Notes under the pieces: generated by a model | What the model was told of the DNA's origin: nothing | The model's input: only the letters and a program-made list of their open reading frames with translations | Database searches by the model: none | NCBI GenBank assembly: GCA_025934955.1 | Contig: JAICWE010000007.1 | Location: 1 to 64,000, forward strand | Reading direction: 5' to 3' | Length of the DNA stretch: 64,000 nt | DNA from: Gemmatimonadales bacterium | GTDB lineage: Bacteria; Gemmatimonadota; Gemmatimonadetes; Gemmatimonadales; GWC2-71-9 | In this document: positions 32,129 through 39,738 of the stretch, in pieces | Layout of the letters: each line of letters begins with the position of its first letter | Position numbering within the stretch: position 1 is the stretch's first letter | Program-made: the position numbers and the translations under genes

Positions 32129-33031
32129 ATGCTCGCGATCGATCTGACCGGCAAGCGCGCGCTCGTGGCCGGCGTCTCGGACGACGGCGGCTTCGGCTTC
32201 GCCATCGCGAAGGCGCTGGCGGAGGCGGGCGCGTCGGTCTGCGTCGGGAGCTGGCCGCCGGCCCTCGGCATCTTCCAGAAGCTGCTCGAGCGCGGCAAGA
32301 TGGACGACTCGATGACGCTGTCGAGCGGCCGCAAGCTGGAGTTCGAGCGGATCTATCCGCTGGACGCCGCCTACGACACCATGGATGACGTGCCCGACGA
32401 CGTGCGCGAGAGCAAGCGCTACAAGGAGCAGGGCGACTTCACCATCGCGGGCCTGACGGCGCGGATCCGCGACGACTTCGGCGAGCGCGGCCTCGATGTC
32501 GTGGTGCATAGTCTCGCCAACGGCCCCGAGGTGAAGAGCCCGCTGGTCGATACCTCGCGCAAGGGCTACCTGGCCGCGGTGAGCGTGAGCGCCTACAGCA
32601 ACGTGTCGCTGGTGCGGCACCTCGCGCCGCTCATGCGGCCGGGCGGAAATTTCCTCTCCCTCACCTACATGGCGGGCGAGCGGGTGATCCCGGGCTACGG
32701 CGGCGGGATGTCGTCGGCCAAGGCGGCGCTGGAGGCCGACACCCGCACGCTGGCCTACGAAGCGGGCCGCCGCTGGGGCGTGCGGGTCAACGCGATCAGC
32801 GCCGGGCCATGGGCGTCGCGCGCCGCATCGGCGATCGGCTTCATCGACACGATGATCACCTATTGCGAGGCCAACGCGCCGCTGCCACGCCGGCTCGACG
32901 CCTCGGAAGTCGGCGGCACCGCCGCCTTCCTCGCGAGCCCGCTCGCCGCGGCGATCACCGGCAGCGTGGTGTACGTGGACAACGGTTATCACGCGATGGG
33001 CATGGCGGTCCCGCCGCCCGCCGCCGGATGA
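32129..33031 (+). CDS. fabI: Enoyl-[ACP] reductase, plastid-type FabI
   Basis: This 300-residue NADH-dependent enzyme makes the last reduction in fatty-acid elongation. The N-terminal dinucleotide site is VAGVSDDGGFGFAIA. The active site has Tyr180, Tyr190 and Lys198 in the YMAGERVIPGYGGG...SSAKAAL region. The sequence is of the longer plant/apicomplexan/Chlamydia type: it has the inserted segment with SWPPALGIFQKLLERGK and YPLDAAYD-MDDVPDDV, HSLANGPEVKSPL, TSRKGYLAAVSVSAYS and AISAGPWASRAASAIGFID. Escherichia-type FabI lacks these. It is followed six nt later by an enoyl-CoA hydratase gene and then a dienoyl-CoA reductase gene, forming a lipid-metabolism operon. Confidence 0.95.
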   Translation: MLAIDLTGKRALVAGVSDDGGFGFAIAKALAEAGASVCVGSWPPALGIFQKLLERGKMDDSMTLSSGRKLEFERIYPLDAAYDTMDDVPDDVRESKRYKEQGDFTIAGLTARIRDDFGERGLDVVVHSLANGPEVKSPLVDTSRKGYLAAVSVSAYSNVSLVRHLAPLMRPGGNFLSLTYMAGERVIPGYGGGMSSAKAALEADTRTLAYEAGRRWGVRVNAISAGPWASRAASAIGFIDTMITYCEANAPLPRRLDASEVGGTAAFLASPLAAAITGSVVYVDNGYHAMGMAVPPPAAG

Positions 33032-33037
33032 CCGGTC

Positions 33038-33820
33038 ATGCCCGACGAGCTCCTCTCCCGCGCTGAAGATTCGGCTCACCGGCTCACGCTCAACCGCCCC
33101 GCCCGCCGGAACGCCCTCACCCCCGAGCTCGCCCGCGCCGCCGCCGACGAGATCGATCGCGTGAGCGCGCTCGGCGAAGCGCGCTCCATCTTCCTCGACG
33201 GTGCCGGCGGCCACTTCTGCGTCGGCCTCGATCTGCACTGGTTCGCGTCGCTCGGCCGCGCGCCGGCGACCCCACTACTCCAGCGCGGCCTGCACGACTT
33301 CCAGTCGGTGGTGCTCGCCATCGTCCGCTCGCCGCTGCCGGTCATCGCGCTCGTGAGCGGCAGCGCGGCGGGCTTCGGCCTCGATCTCGCCCTTGCCTGC
33401 GACATCCGCATCGCGGCGCGCGGTGCGACCTTCAGCTCGGCGTTCGCGCACATGGGTCTCGTGCCCGACGGCGGCTCGACGCTGACGCTCCCCCGGCTGG
33501 TCGGCCCCGGGCGCGCGCTGCGCTTCCTCCTCGCCGGCGAGACGCTGGACGCGGGCGACGCGCTGCGCGCCGGTATCGTGGACGAGCTGGTGGACGATGC
33601 CGAGCTCGACAGTGCGGCGCGCCGGCTGGCAGGCGGGATCGCCGCGAGCGCCGCGAGCAGCGCCCATACCATCAAGCGCCTGATCCGCTCCGACGAGCTC
33701 GGCGCGCTGGAGCAGACGCTCGCCGCCGAGGGCGCGGCCCAGCTCCACGCGCTGCAGAGTGACGAGTTTGCCGACCGACTCCAGGCATTCGCGGCACGCA
33801 GCAGAGCCGGGCGGCCGTGA
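33038..33820 (+). CDS. Enoyl-CoA hydratase/isomerase family protein
   Basis: This 260-residue crotonase-fold protein has the oxyanion-hole segments GHFCVGLDL and SGSAAGFGLDLALACDIRIA. At the second catalytic position it has HMGLVPDGGST, where the acid expected in hydratases (E in GxxPxxG) is replaced by Asp in PDGG. That fits isomerase or other crotonase activities as well as hydration. It acts on acyl-CoA in beta-oxidation or a related pathway. Its stop overlaps the start of the dienoyl-CoA reductase gene by four nt. Together the pair could process unsaturated fatty acids, while FabI upstream belongs to synthesis. The specific substrate is not clear. Confidence 0.88.
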   Translation: MPDELLSRAEDSAHRLTLNRPARRNALTPELARAAADEIDRVSALGEARSIFLDGAGGHFCVGLDLHWFASLGRAPATPLLQRGLHDFQSVVLAIVRSPLPVIALVSGSAAGFGLDLALACDIRIAARGATFSSAFAHMGLVPDGGSTLTLPRLVGPGRALRFLLAGETLDAGDALRAGIVDELVDDAELDSAARRLAGGIAASAASSAHTIKRLIRSDELGALEQTLAAEGAAQLHALQSDEFADRLQAFAARSRAGRP

Positions 33821-34623
33821 GCGGCGTCTTCCGGCCCGAGCTGCTCGCCGGCCGCGTCGCGCTCGTCACCGGCGGCGGCACCGGCATCGGCCGCGGCGTC
33901 GCGGAGACGCTCGCGTCTCTCGGCGCCGACGTCGCGATCGCGAGCCGCAAGCCGGCCCACCTCGAGCCCGCGGCGGACGCGCTCCGCCGCCACGGCACCC
34001 GGGTGATCGCGGTCGAGACCAACGTGCGCGAGCCGGAGTCGGCGCGGCGCGCGGTCGAGCGGGTGACCGCGGAGCTCGGCCGGCTGGACCTCCTGGTGAA
34101 CAACGCCGCCGGTAACTTCTACGCGCCCACGGCGACGCTGTCGCCTAACGCCTGGCGCGCGGTGGTCGAAACCGACCTCTACGGCACTTTCTTCTGCTCC
34201 CAGGCCGCGTACCCGGCGCTCCGCGCGTCCGGCGCGGGACGGGTGATCTCGATTTCGATGACGCTGCACTACCGCGGCTGGCCGCAGATGGCCCACGCGA
34301 CCGCGGCCAAGGCCGGCGTGGATGCGCTCACCCGTACGCTGGCGCTGGAGTGGGCGCCCGACGGCATCCGGGTGAACGCCATTGCCCCCGGACCCATCCC
34401 GACCGAAGGCGTGAAGCAGGCGTTCACCCCGCCCGACGCCGCCGCGCCCGACGTGTTCGGCATGGAGAGCTACGCCCGCCGCACCATCCCCGGCGGCCGC
34501 TGGGGCACGCCGGAAGACATCGGCCAGATGGTGGCCTACCTCGCCAGCCCGGCCGGTGACTGGATCACCGGCCAGATCTTCGTGGTGGACGGCGGCGCCT
34601 GGCTGGCCGGCGGGCGCGAGTGA
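33817..34623 (+). CDS. SDR oxidoreductase, 2,4-dienoyl-CoA reductase type
   Basis: This 268-residue short-chain dehydrogenase has a cofactor site TGGGTGIGRG and NNAAGNF. The active-site stretch is SISMTLHYRGWPQMAHATAAKAG. As in eukaryotic-type 2,4-dienoyl-CoA reductases, the usual SDR tyrosine four residues before the Lys is absent (His stands in its place) and Lys is kept. The segment APGPIPTEG and the C-terminal GQIFVVDGGAWL are family features. It would use NADPH to remove conjugated double bonds so that unsaturated acyl-CoA can enter beta-oxidation. Its GTG start overlaps the stop of the crotonase gene (GTGA). Confidence 0.88.
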   Translation: MSGVFRPELLAGRVALVTGGGTGIGRGVAETLASLGADVAIASRKPAHLEPAADALRRHGTRVIAVETNVREPESARRAVERVTAELGRLDLLVNNAAGNFYAPTATLSPNAWRAVVETDLYGTFFCSQAAYPALRASGAGRVISISMTLHYRGWPQMAHATAAKAGVDALTRTLALEWAPDGIRVNAIAPGPIPTEGVKQAFTPPDAAAPDVFGMESYARRTIPGGRWGTPEDIGQMVAYLASPAGDWITGQIFVVDGGAWLAGGRE

Positions 34624-34729
34624 CACGGGCTGGACCCCGGGCCCAATCGGAGCCAACTTGCGCAGGCAGGGCATGCCGCTGCCCGCGCCCCCCTACGTCT
34701 GATCCTCGCCACGACCGGAGTCATCCTCG

Positions 34730-35428
34730 ATGTTCCTCGGACATTATGGCGTCGCCTTCGCGCTGAAGCGCGCGGAGCCGAAGGTATCCCTCGGCACGCT
34801 CTTCCTCGCCGTGCAACTGGTGGATCTGCTCTGGGGCATCTGTCTGCTGCTCGGCTGGGAGCAGGTGCGGATCGTGCCCGGCTACACCGCGGCCAGCCCG
34901 CTGGAGTTCGTGAGCTACCCCATCACCCACAGTCTGCTCGCCGGCCTCTTGTGGGGGGTCGCCGCCGCGGCGCTCTATTACTCCTGGCCGACCACCGACA
35001 CCGCGCGCCACTGGCAGGCGTCCGCCGTCGTCGGCGTCGCCGTGCTGTCGCACTGGTTCCTCGATCTCGTGGTCCACGTCCGCGATCTCCCGCTCGCCAG
35101 CGATGACTCGGCCAAGCTGGGCCTCGGTCTCTGGCGCAGCGTCGCCGGAACGACCGCGGTGGAGCTCGTCGTCTTCCTCGGTGGGCTCGCGCTCTACCTC
35201 ACGCTGCGAACCCGGCGCCAGGTCGTGCCCCGCGCCCGCACGCTGGTCGTCGCGGCGCTGCTGCTGATCGTGTACTTCGCCGCGAGCTTCGGTCCGAAGC
35301 CGGCGTCGGTGCGCGAGATCGCCATCGCGGACATCGCCTTCATCATCATCGCGGCGCTCCTCGGCGGCTGGGCCAACGTGCGTGCCGCGGCGCCGGAGCC
35401 GCATCCGCGGCACGCCCACGCGCACTAG
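34730..35428 (+). CDS. Polytopic membrane protein, possible YdjM-like metal-dependent hydrolase
   Basis: This 232-residue protein has about six membrane helices. Conserved-looking histidines sit next to helices (GHYGVAF, PITHSLLAG, LSHWFLDLVVH), together with Asp in VQLVDLLWG and HWFLDL. This is the pattern of the YdjM/YbcI (DUF457-like) membrane metal-dependent hydrolase group, whose function is mostly unknown. The C-terminus is His-rich (PEPHPRHAHAH) and may bind metal. GGAG lies nine nt before the ATG. It stands alone after the lipid genes, and a small DUF423 gene begins 14 nt after its stop. The YdjM assignment is an inference from motif spacing. Confidence 0.65.
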   Translation: MFLGHYGVAFALKRAEPKVSLGTLFLAVQLVDLLWGICLLLGWEQVRIVPGYTAASPLEFVSYPITHSLLAGLLWGVAAAALYYSWPTTDTARHWQASAVVGVAVLSHWFLDLVVHVRDLPLASDDSAKLGLGLWRSVAGTTAVELVVFLGGLALYLTLRTRRQVVPRARTLVVAALLLIVYFAASFGPKPASVREIAIADIAFIIIAALLGGWANVRAAAPEPHPRHAHAH

Positions 35429-35441
35429 CGGCGGCGGAGGC

Positions 35442-35804
35442 ATGGACCGGACCTTCGCCGTACTGGGCGCGCTTTCCGGATTCGTCGCGGTGGCCGCGGG
35501 TGCGTTCGGTGCCCATGCGCTGCGCGCGCGCCTGTCCCCCGATCTCCTCGCGGTCTTCGAGACCGGCGCGCGCTACCAGATGTACCACGCGCTGGCGCTG
35601 CTCGCGGTCGCATGGGTCAGCTCGCGCGCGGTGGGGCCGCTCATCGGCTGGGCAGGGTGGCTCTTCGTGGCGGGGACGGTGCTCTTCTCCGGCAGCCTCT
35701 ATGCGCTCGCGCTGAGCGGCGTGCGGCAGCTCGGCGCCATCACGCCGCTCGGCGGACTCTGTTTTCTCGCCGGATGGATCTGCCTGGCATTGGCCGCGCG
35801 GTAG
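35442..35804 (+). CDS. DUF423 membrane protein (YgdD-like)
   Basis: This 120-residue inner-membrane protein has four helices and the family motifs GAFGAHALR, TGARYQMYHALALL and LFSGSLYALALSGVRQLGAITPLGGLCFLAGW. DUF423/YgdD proteins are widespread but not functionally defined. The ATG at 35442 was chosen because the helix begins there and a purine stretch (GGCGGAGG) lies just upstream; a longer frame would add Arg-rich residues. It follows the YdjM-like gene by 14 nt and probably shares its mRNA. It is convergent with the cta operon, 160 nt away. Confidence 0.9.
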   Translation: MDRTFAVLGALSGFVAVAAGAFGAHALRARLSPDLLAVFETGARYQMYHALALLAVAWVSSRAVGPLIGWAGWLFVAGTVLFSGSLYALALSGVRQLGAITPLGGLCFLAGWICLALAAR

Positions 35805-35946
35805 GCGACGCGGTGGAAGTGGCCGCCGCGTACCCGAAGCCACGGCCCCCGCCGATGCCGCCGTCGAGCTCTTTGGAAGTGCGGCGTCCCACGACGTCGC
35901 GATGTTTGGCGCCGCTGCCGTGGCGGGCGCACGCCGGCTGGCACCC

Positions 35947-35963
35947 GGCCGAACTGCTCGGCC
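35947..35963 (-). terminator. Hairpin after ctaG
   Basis: GGCCGA-ACTGC-TCGGCC forms a perfect six-base-pair stem with a five-base loop, one nt after the ctaG stop on the minus strand. There is no T-run after it in that direction. It may be a weak terminator of the cta operon or a stabilising 3' hairpin. Nothing else recognisable lies in the 160-nt gap to 35804. Confidence 0.35.
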
Positions 35964-35964
35964 G

Positions 35965-36792
35965 TCACGCCTCCCGCTTGGCCCAGCGGAAGAACAGGAT
36001 CGCGATCGCGCCGAAAATCCAGAGATTGGCCGGGACCCACATCATCAGGCCGCCGATCTTCTGGTCGTCGAGCGGACTCAGCCCCCAGGTCCTCGGGGCG
36101 TCCACATACCACAGGTACAGCGGGTCGTCGGCCAGGCTGATGAGCGCCGCCACCAGCTGCATCGGGATGCTCACCAGGAAGAGGTAGAGCATCGCCGGGC
36201 CCTCGCTGAGCCGCGGCACCTCGGGTACCGGGCTCATCACCGGCCACCACATGATCACCGCCGACACCATGAACAGGATGTGGGTCAGGATGTGCACGTC
36301 GTGGTCCCGCATCATCAGCTCGTAGAACGTCACCACGTGCCAGATGGTGATCGTCACGGTGAAGATGATCGCGGCGACGAGCGGCCGGGTGAGTACCCGA
36401 CCCGCGCGCGCCGCGCCGGGATGGCGGCGCAGGACCGGCGACAGAAGCCATCCGGGAATGCCGGCGATGAGAAGCGGCGGGAAGAGCAGCGTCAGCACGA
36501 GGTGCTGGAACATGTGCGCGCTGAACAGGTAGTAGTCGCTCAGGTCGTGCACCGGCCCGTTGAGCGACAGGAGCAGCGTGAGGAGCGCGCCCGCGAAGCA
36601 GACGATCCGCCACGGCTCCGCCGGTGCGTCGCTCAGCCGCCAGCGCCGGCGCGCCGCCGTGATCCCCCAAACGTAGAGGGCACCGAGTAGCACGGTGCCC
36701 ACGACGACCGACGGATGCAGGCCCCAGTCCGGCTGAAATGGACCGGTGGGCCGCTCCCGGTCGAGCAACAGCAGCGGGAGCGCCGCCGGCAT
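35965..36792 (-). CDS. ctaG: Cytochrome c oxidase assembly factor CtaG (caa3 type)
   Basis: This 275-residue inner-membrane protein has seven predicted helices and the caa3_CtaG family features: HDLSDYYLFSAHMFQHLVLTLLFPPLLIAGIP, then HILTHILFMVSAVIMWWPV, and the histidines that probably handle copper. In Bacillus, CtaG is needed to form active caa3 oxidase. GGGAG lies about five nt before the ATG at 36792. It is the last gene of the ctaCDEF-ctaG operon and follows subunit IV by 11 nt. This is the Bacillus-type CtaG, not the Cox11-type CtaG of proteobacteria. Confidence 0.92.
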   Translation of the reverse strand: MPAALPLLLLDRERPTGPFQPDWGLHPSVVVGTVLLGALYVWGITAARRRWRLSDAPAEPWRIVCFAGALLTLLLSLNGPVHDLSDYYLFSAHMFQHLVLTLLFPPLLIAGIPGWLLSPVLRRHPGAARAGRVLTRPLVAAIIFTVTITIWHVVTFYELMMRDHDVHILTHILFMVSAVIMWWPVMSPVPEVPRLSEGPAMLYLFLVSIPMQLVAALISLADDPLYLWYVDAPRTWGLSPLDDQKIGGLMMWVPANLWIFGAIAILFFRWAKREA

Positions 36793-36803
36793 CGCGGCTC
36801 CCG

Positions 36804-37172
36804 CTAGTAGTGGAGTGAGTGCAGGTAGAAGAACAGCGCCACCAGCGCGCAGATGATCACCGCCGCGATGACGAGCGGGAAGACGAACACGCCGCTGAAC
36901 AGCCGGCTGTCCGACTTGAGGTGCATGTAGAACATGGCGACGAGCGCGAACTTGCACGCGCTCAGCAGGAGCAGCACCGGCACCACCACCGGGTGGAGCA
37001 CCGCGCCGAAGCCGGCGTCCGCGTGGTTGTAGCCGACCTCGTACACCGCCACTTCCAGCGCGGTGAGGATGAACAGTATGATGCCGATCTTGACGTAGAC
37101 CGCCGGCCCCGGATGGTCGTGGTCGTGGTCCAGCGGGGTCGTGCCCGGCGTGGCAGCTACCTGCGCGTCCAT
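36804..37172 (-). CDS. ctaF: Cytochrome c oxidase subunit IV
   Basis: This 122-residue protein has three membrane helices: near VYVKIGIILFILTALEVAVY, VVVPVLLLLSACKFALVAMFYMHLK and LVIAAVIICALVALFFYL. It has the typical FYMHLKSDSRLF junction of the COX4_pro/CtaF family. An N-terminal Asp/His stretch (DHDHDHP) precedes the first helix and might bind metal. Subunit IV stabilises the oxidase and is not catalytic. GAGG lies eight nt before the ATG. It lies 10 nt downstream of the ctaE stop and 11 nt before ctaG. Confidence 0.9.
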   Translation of the reverse strand: MDAQVAATPGTTPLDHDHDHPGPAVYVKIGIILFILTALEVAVYEVGYNHADAGFGAVLHPVVVPVLLLLSACKFALVAMFYMHLKSDSRLFSGVFVFPLVIAAVIICALVALFFYLHSLHY

Positions 37173-37182
37173 GTGACTGGCC

Positions 37183-37833
37183 TCACTTCATCAGGTAAAC
37201 GACGGGGAAGATCACGACCCACACCACGTCCACGAAATGCCAGTACAGCGCGGCGATCTCGAGATTGAGCGCCTTCTCCGGCGGCAGCTTTCGTCGCAGT
37301 GCCAGGATGAACACGGTGATGAGCCAGATGACGCCGATGGTCACGTGGGTGCCGTGGAACCCGGTCAGCGTGAAGAATGACGCGCCGAACAGGTTGGTCT
37401 TGATCGTGAGGCCCTTGTGCACGAAGTGGGTGAACTCGTACACCTGCATCCCGATGAAGAACATCCCGCACAGGATCGTCATGCCGAGCCACGTGAGCAG
37501 CTGCCCGCGCCGCCCGCGCTGCGCGCCATTGAGAGCCAGCACCACAAAGAGCGAGCTGAACAGCAGCAGCGCCGTGCCCACGGTGACCAGCTTGATCTCG
37601 AGGATCGGCTCGAAGTGCACCCCCGCCGGCGACACCCACTCCTCGTGCGGAAACGGGCCGACCAGGCTGCGTCCGCGGTACACGAGATAGGTCCCGATCA
37701 GCGAGGCGAAGAAGAGGCACTCCGACCCGATGAAGGTCCAGATGGCCAGCTTCCGGCTGTCGAGGCCGGTGCTGGTCTCGCTGTGGGTCTCCAGGTGGGC
37801 TCCCACGTGCGCGGCGTGCGCGGTGTCTGCCAC
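37183..37833 (-). CDS. ctaE: Cytochrome c oxidase subunit III
   Basis: This 216-residue protein has five membrane helices and the conserved end of subunit III: FFTLTGFHGTHVTIGVIW, EIAALYWHFVDVVWVVIFPVVYL. The length with five rather than seven helices fits caa3-type or cta operons of Bacillus and related groups. It supports subunit I and proton uptake. The start is a GTG with GGAG six nt upstream. It lies 57 nt downstream of ctaD and 10 nt before ctaF. No residues required by the family appear to be missing. Confidence 0.94.
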   Translation of the reverse strand: MADTAHAAHVGAHLETHSETSTGLDSRKLAIWTFIGSECLFFASLIGTYLVYRGRSLVGPFPHEEWVSPAGVHFEPILEIKLVTVGTALLLFSSLFVVLALNGAQRGRRGQLLTWLGMTILCGMFFIGMQVYEFTHFVHKGLTIKTNLFGASFFTLTGFHGTHVTIGVIWLITVFILALRRKLPPEKALNLEIAALYWHFVDVVWVVIFPVVYLMK

Positions 37834-37890
37834 GTCGGTCTCCGCTTGCGGTGAAGGTACGTCAGGGCCGCCGGCTCGCGCCGGCCCGGC

Positions 37891-39729
37891 TCACGCCGGT
37901 TCGAACGCCCAGTTGAAGACGCCGAACAGGAGCAGCGCCCCGCCGGCGATGATGCCCCACGGGCCCAGCTTCGGCAGCAGCATGACGCCGATCAGCATCG
38001 CCGCCACGCCGCACGCCGTGAGCGCCGGCCAGAACGACGGGTTCGGCATGTGAATCCCGGCGCCGCTCACTCGCGCCGGCTCCGGCAGCGGCCCGCCCCG
38101 CTCGCGCTTCAGCTCCCACAGCGGGTCGCGGCTGTGCACCACCGGGATCTCGGCGAAGTTGAACGGCTGCGGCGGCGACGGAATCGCCCACTCCAGCGTC
38201 GCGCCGTTCCACGGGTCGGCCGGAGCGTTCCGCGGGCCGGCCCACGCCTTGAGGATGTTGTAGAGGAACGCCGCGATCGCCAGGAACAGCACCAGCGCGC
38301 CGACCGTCTCCAGCTGGTTGAGCCAGGTGAGACCGGTCTCCGCCGAGTAGGTGTAGACCCGCCGCGGCATGCCGAGCAGCCCGGCGAAGTGCATCGGGAA
38401 GAACGTGAGGTTGAAGCCGATCAGCATGAGCCAGAAGTGGATCTTGCCGATCTTCTCGTCCAGCATCCGGCCGAACATCTTGGGCCACCAGTAGTACGCG
38501 CCCGACGTCAGCGCGAAGATGGACCCGCCGAACAGCACGTAGTGGAAGTGCGCCACGATGAAGTAGGTGTCGGTCTGCTGCAGGTCCGCCGGCGGCGAGG
38601 CGTGCATCACGCCCGAAAGGCCGCCCATGATGAACATCGCGATGAAGCCCAGCGCGAAGTACATCGGTGTCTTGAGCTGGATCGAGCCGCCCCAGATGGT
38701 GCCGATCCAGTTGAAGATCTTCACGCCGGTGGGAATCGCGATCAGCATCGTCGAGAGCGAGAACACCGTGTCCGCGATCGGCCCCATGCCGGTCGAGAAC
38801 ATGTGGTGGCTCCACACGCCGAAGCCGAGGAAGGCGATGAACGCGCCGGAGAACACCATCGCCGCGTAGCCGAACAGCGGCTTGCGCGAGAACACCGGCA
38901 GCACTTCGCTCACGATCCCGAACGCCGGCAGGATCAGGATGTACACCTCGGGATGGCCGAAGATCCAGAACAGGTGCTGCCACAGGATCGGGTCGCCGCC
39001 GGCGCTCGGCACGTAGAAGTGGGTGCCGAAGAAGCGGTCGAACATCAGCAGGATCAGGGCGACGGTGATCACCGGGAAGGCGAGCAGCAGCAGCGCCTGG
39101 GTGATGAAGCTCATCCACACGAACATCGGCATCCGCATCAGCTTCATGCCCGGCGCCCGCAGGTTGAGCACCGTCACGAAGAAGTTCACCGCCGCCGCCA
39201 GTGACGCGATACCGAGGATCTGGAGGCCGATCATCCAGAAGTCGATGTTGAGCCCCGGCGAATACTGGGTCGACGTCAGGTTGGCGTAGCCGAACCAGCC
39301 GGCGTTGGGGGCCGCGTGGAACAGGAAGCTGGCGTTGAGGAAGAGGCCGCCCAGGATGAACACCCAGTAGCTGAACGCATTGAGCCGCGGGAACGCCACG
39401 TCCCGCGCGCCGATCAGCAGCGGGATGAAGAAGTTGAAGAACATCGCGCTCAGCGGCATCACGGCGAGGAAGATCATCGTGGTGCCGTGCATCGTGAACA
39501 GCTGGTTGTACGCGTCCGGCGAAAGGAACGTGTTGTCCGGCCGCCCGAGCTGGATTCTGAGCAGCAGCGCTTCGAGGCCGCCGATCAGGAAGAACATGAA
39601 GGCGGACGCGCCGTACAGGATGCCGATCCGCTTGTGGTCGACCGTGGTGATCCAGCTCCACAGTCCCGTCGGCTCGGCGTGCGCGTGCGCGGCTTGAGTA
39701 CGGAGGTCGCCTGTAACCGTGGTGGCCAT
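37891..39729 (-). CDS. ctaD: Cytochrome c oxidase subunit I (A1-type)
   Basis: This 612-residue catalytic subunit reduces O2 to water and pumps protons. It has a His-rich N-terminus, then 12 core helices with NQLFTMHGTTMIFLAVMPL (low-spin heme ligand), WQHLFWIFGHPEVYILILPAFG (the Cu-B His cross-linked to Tyr, and the A1-type glutamate of GHPEVY), FGVWSHHMFSTGM (Cu-B His pair), TIPTG-like GVKIFNWIG and HFHYVLFGG (heme ligands). C-terminal helices resemble a short fused subunit. The ATG lies nine nt after the ctaC stop, with AAGGGA upstream. The E of GHPEVY places it in the A1 class. Confidence 0.97.
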   Translation of the reverse strand: MATTVTGDLRTQAAHAHAEPTGLWSWITTVDHKRIGILYGASAFMFFLIGGLEALLLRIQLGRPDNTFLSPDAYNQLFTMHGTTMIFLAVMPLSAMFFNFFIPLLIGARDVAFPRLNAFSYWVFILGGLFLNASFLFHAAPNAGWFGYANLTSTQYSPGLNIDFWMIGLQILGIASLAAAVNFFVTVLNLRAPGMKLMRMPMFVWMSFITQALLLLAFPVITVALILLMFDRFFGTHFYVPSAGGDPILWQHLFWIFGHPEVYILILPAFGIVSEVLPVFSRKPLFGYAAMVFSGAFIAFLGFGVWSHHMFSTGMGPIADTVFSLSTMLIAIPTGVKIFNWIGTIWGGSIQLKTPMYFALGFIAMFIMGGLSGVMHASPPADLQQTDTYFIVAHFHYVLFGGSIFALTSGAYYWWPKMFGRMLDEKIGKIHFWLMLIGFNLTFFPMHFAGLLGMPRRVYTYSAETGLTWLNQLETVGALVLFLAIAAFLYNILKAWAGPRNAPADPWNGATLEWAIPSPPQPFNFAEIPVVHSRDPLWELKRERGGPLPEPARVSGAGIHMPNPSFWPALTACGVAAMLIGVMLLPKLGPWGIIAGGALLLFGVFNWAFEPA

Positions 39730-39738
39730 TGTCGTCCC

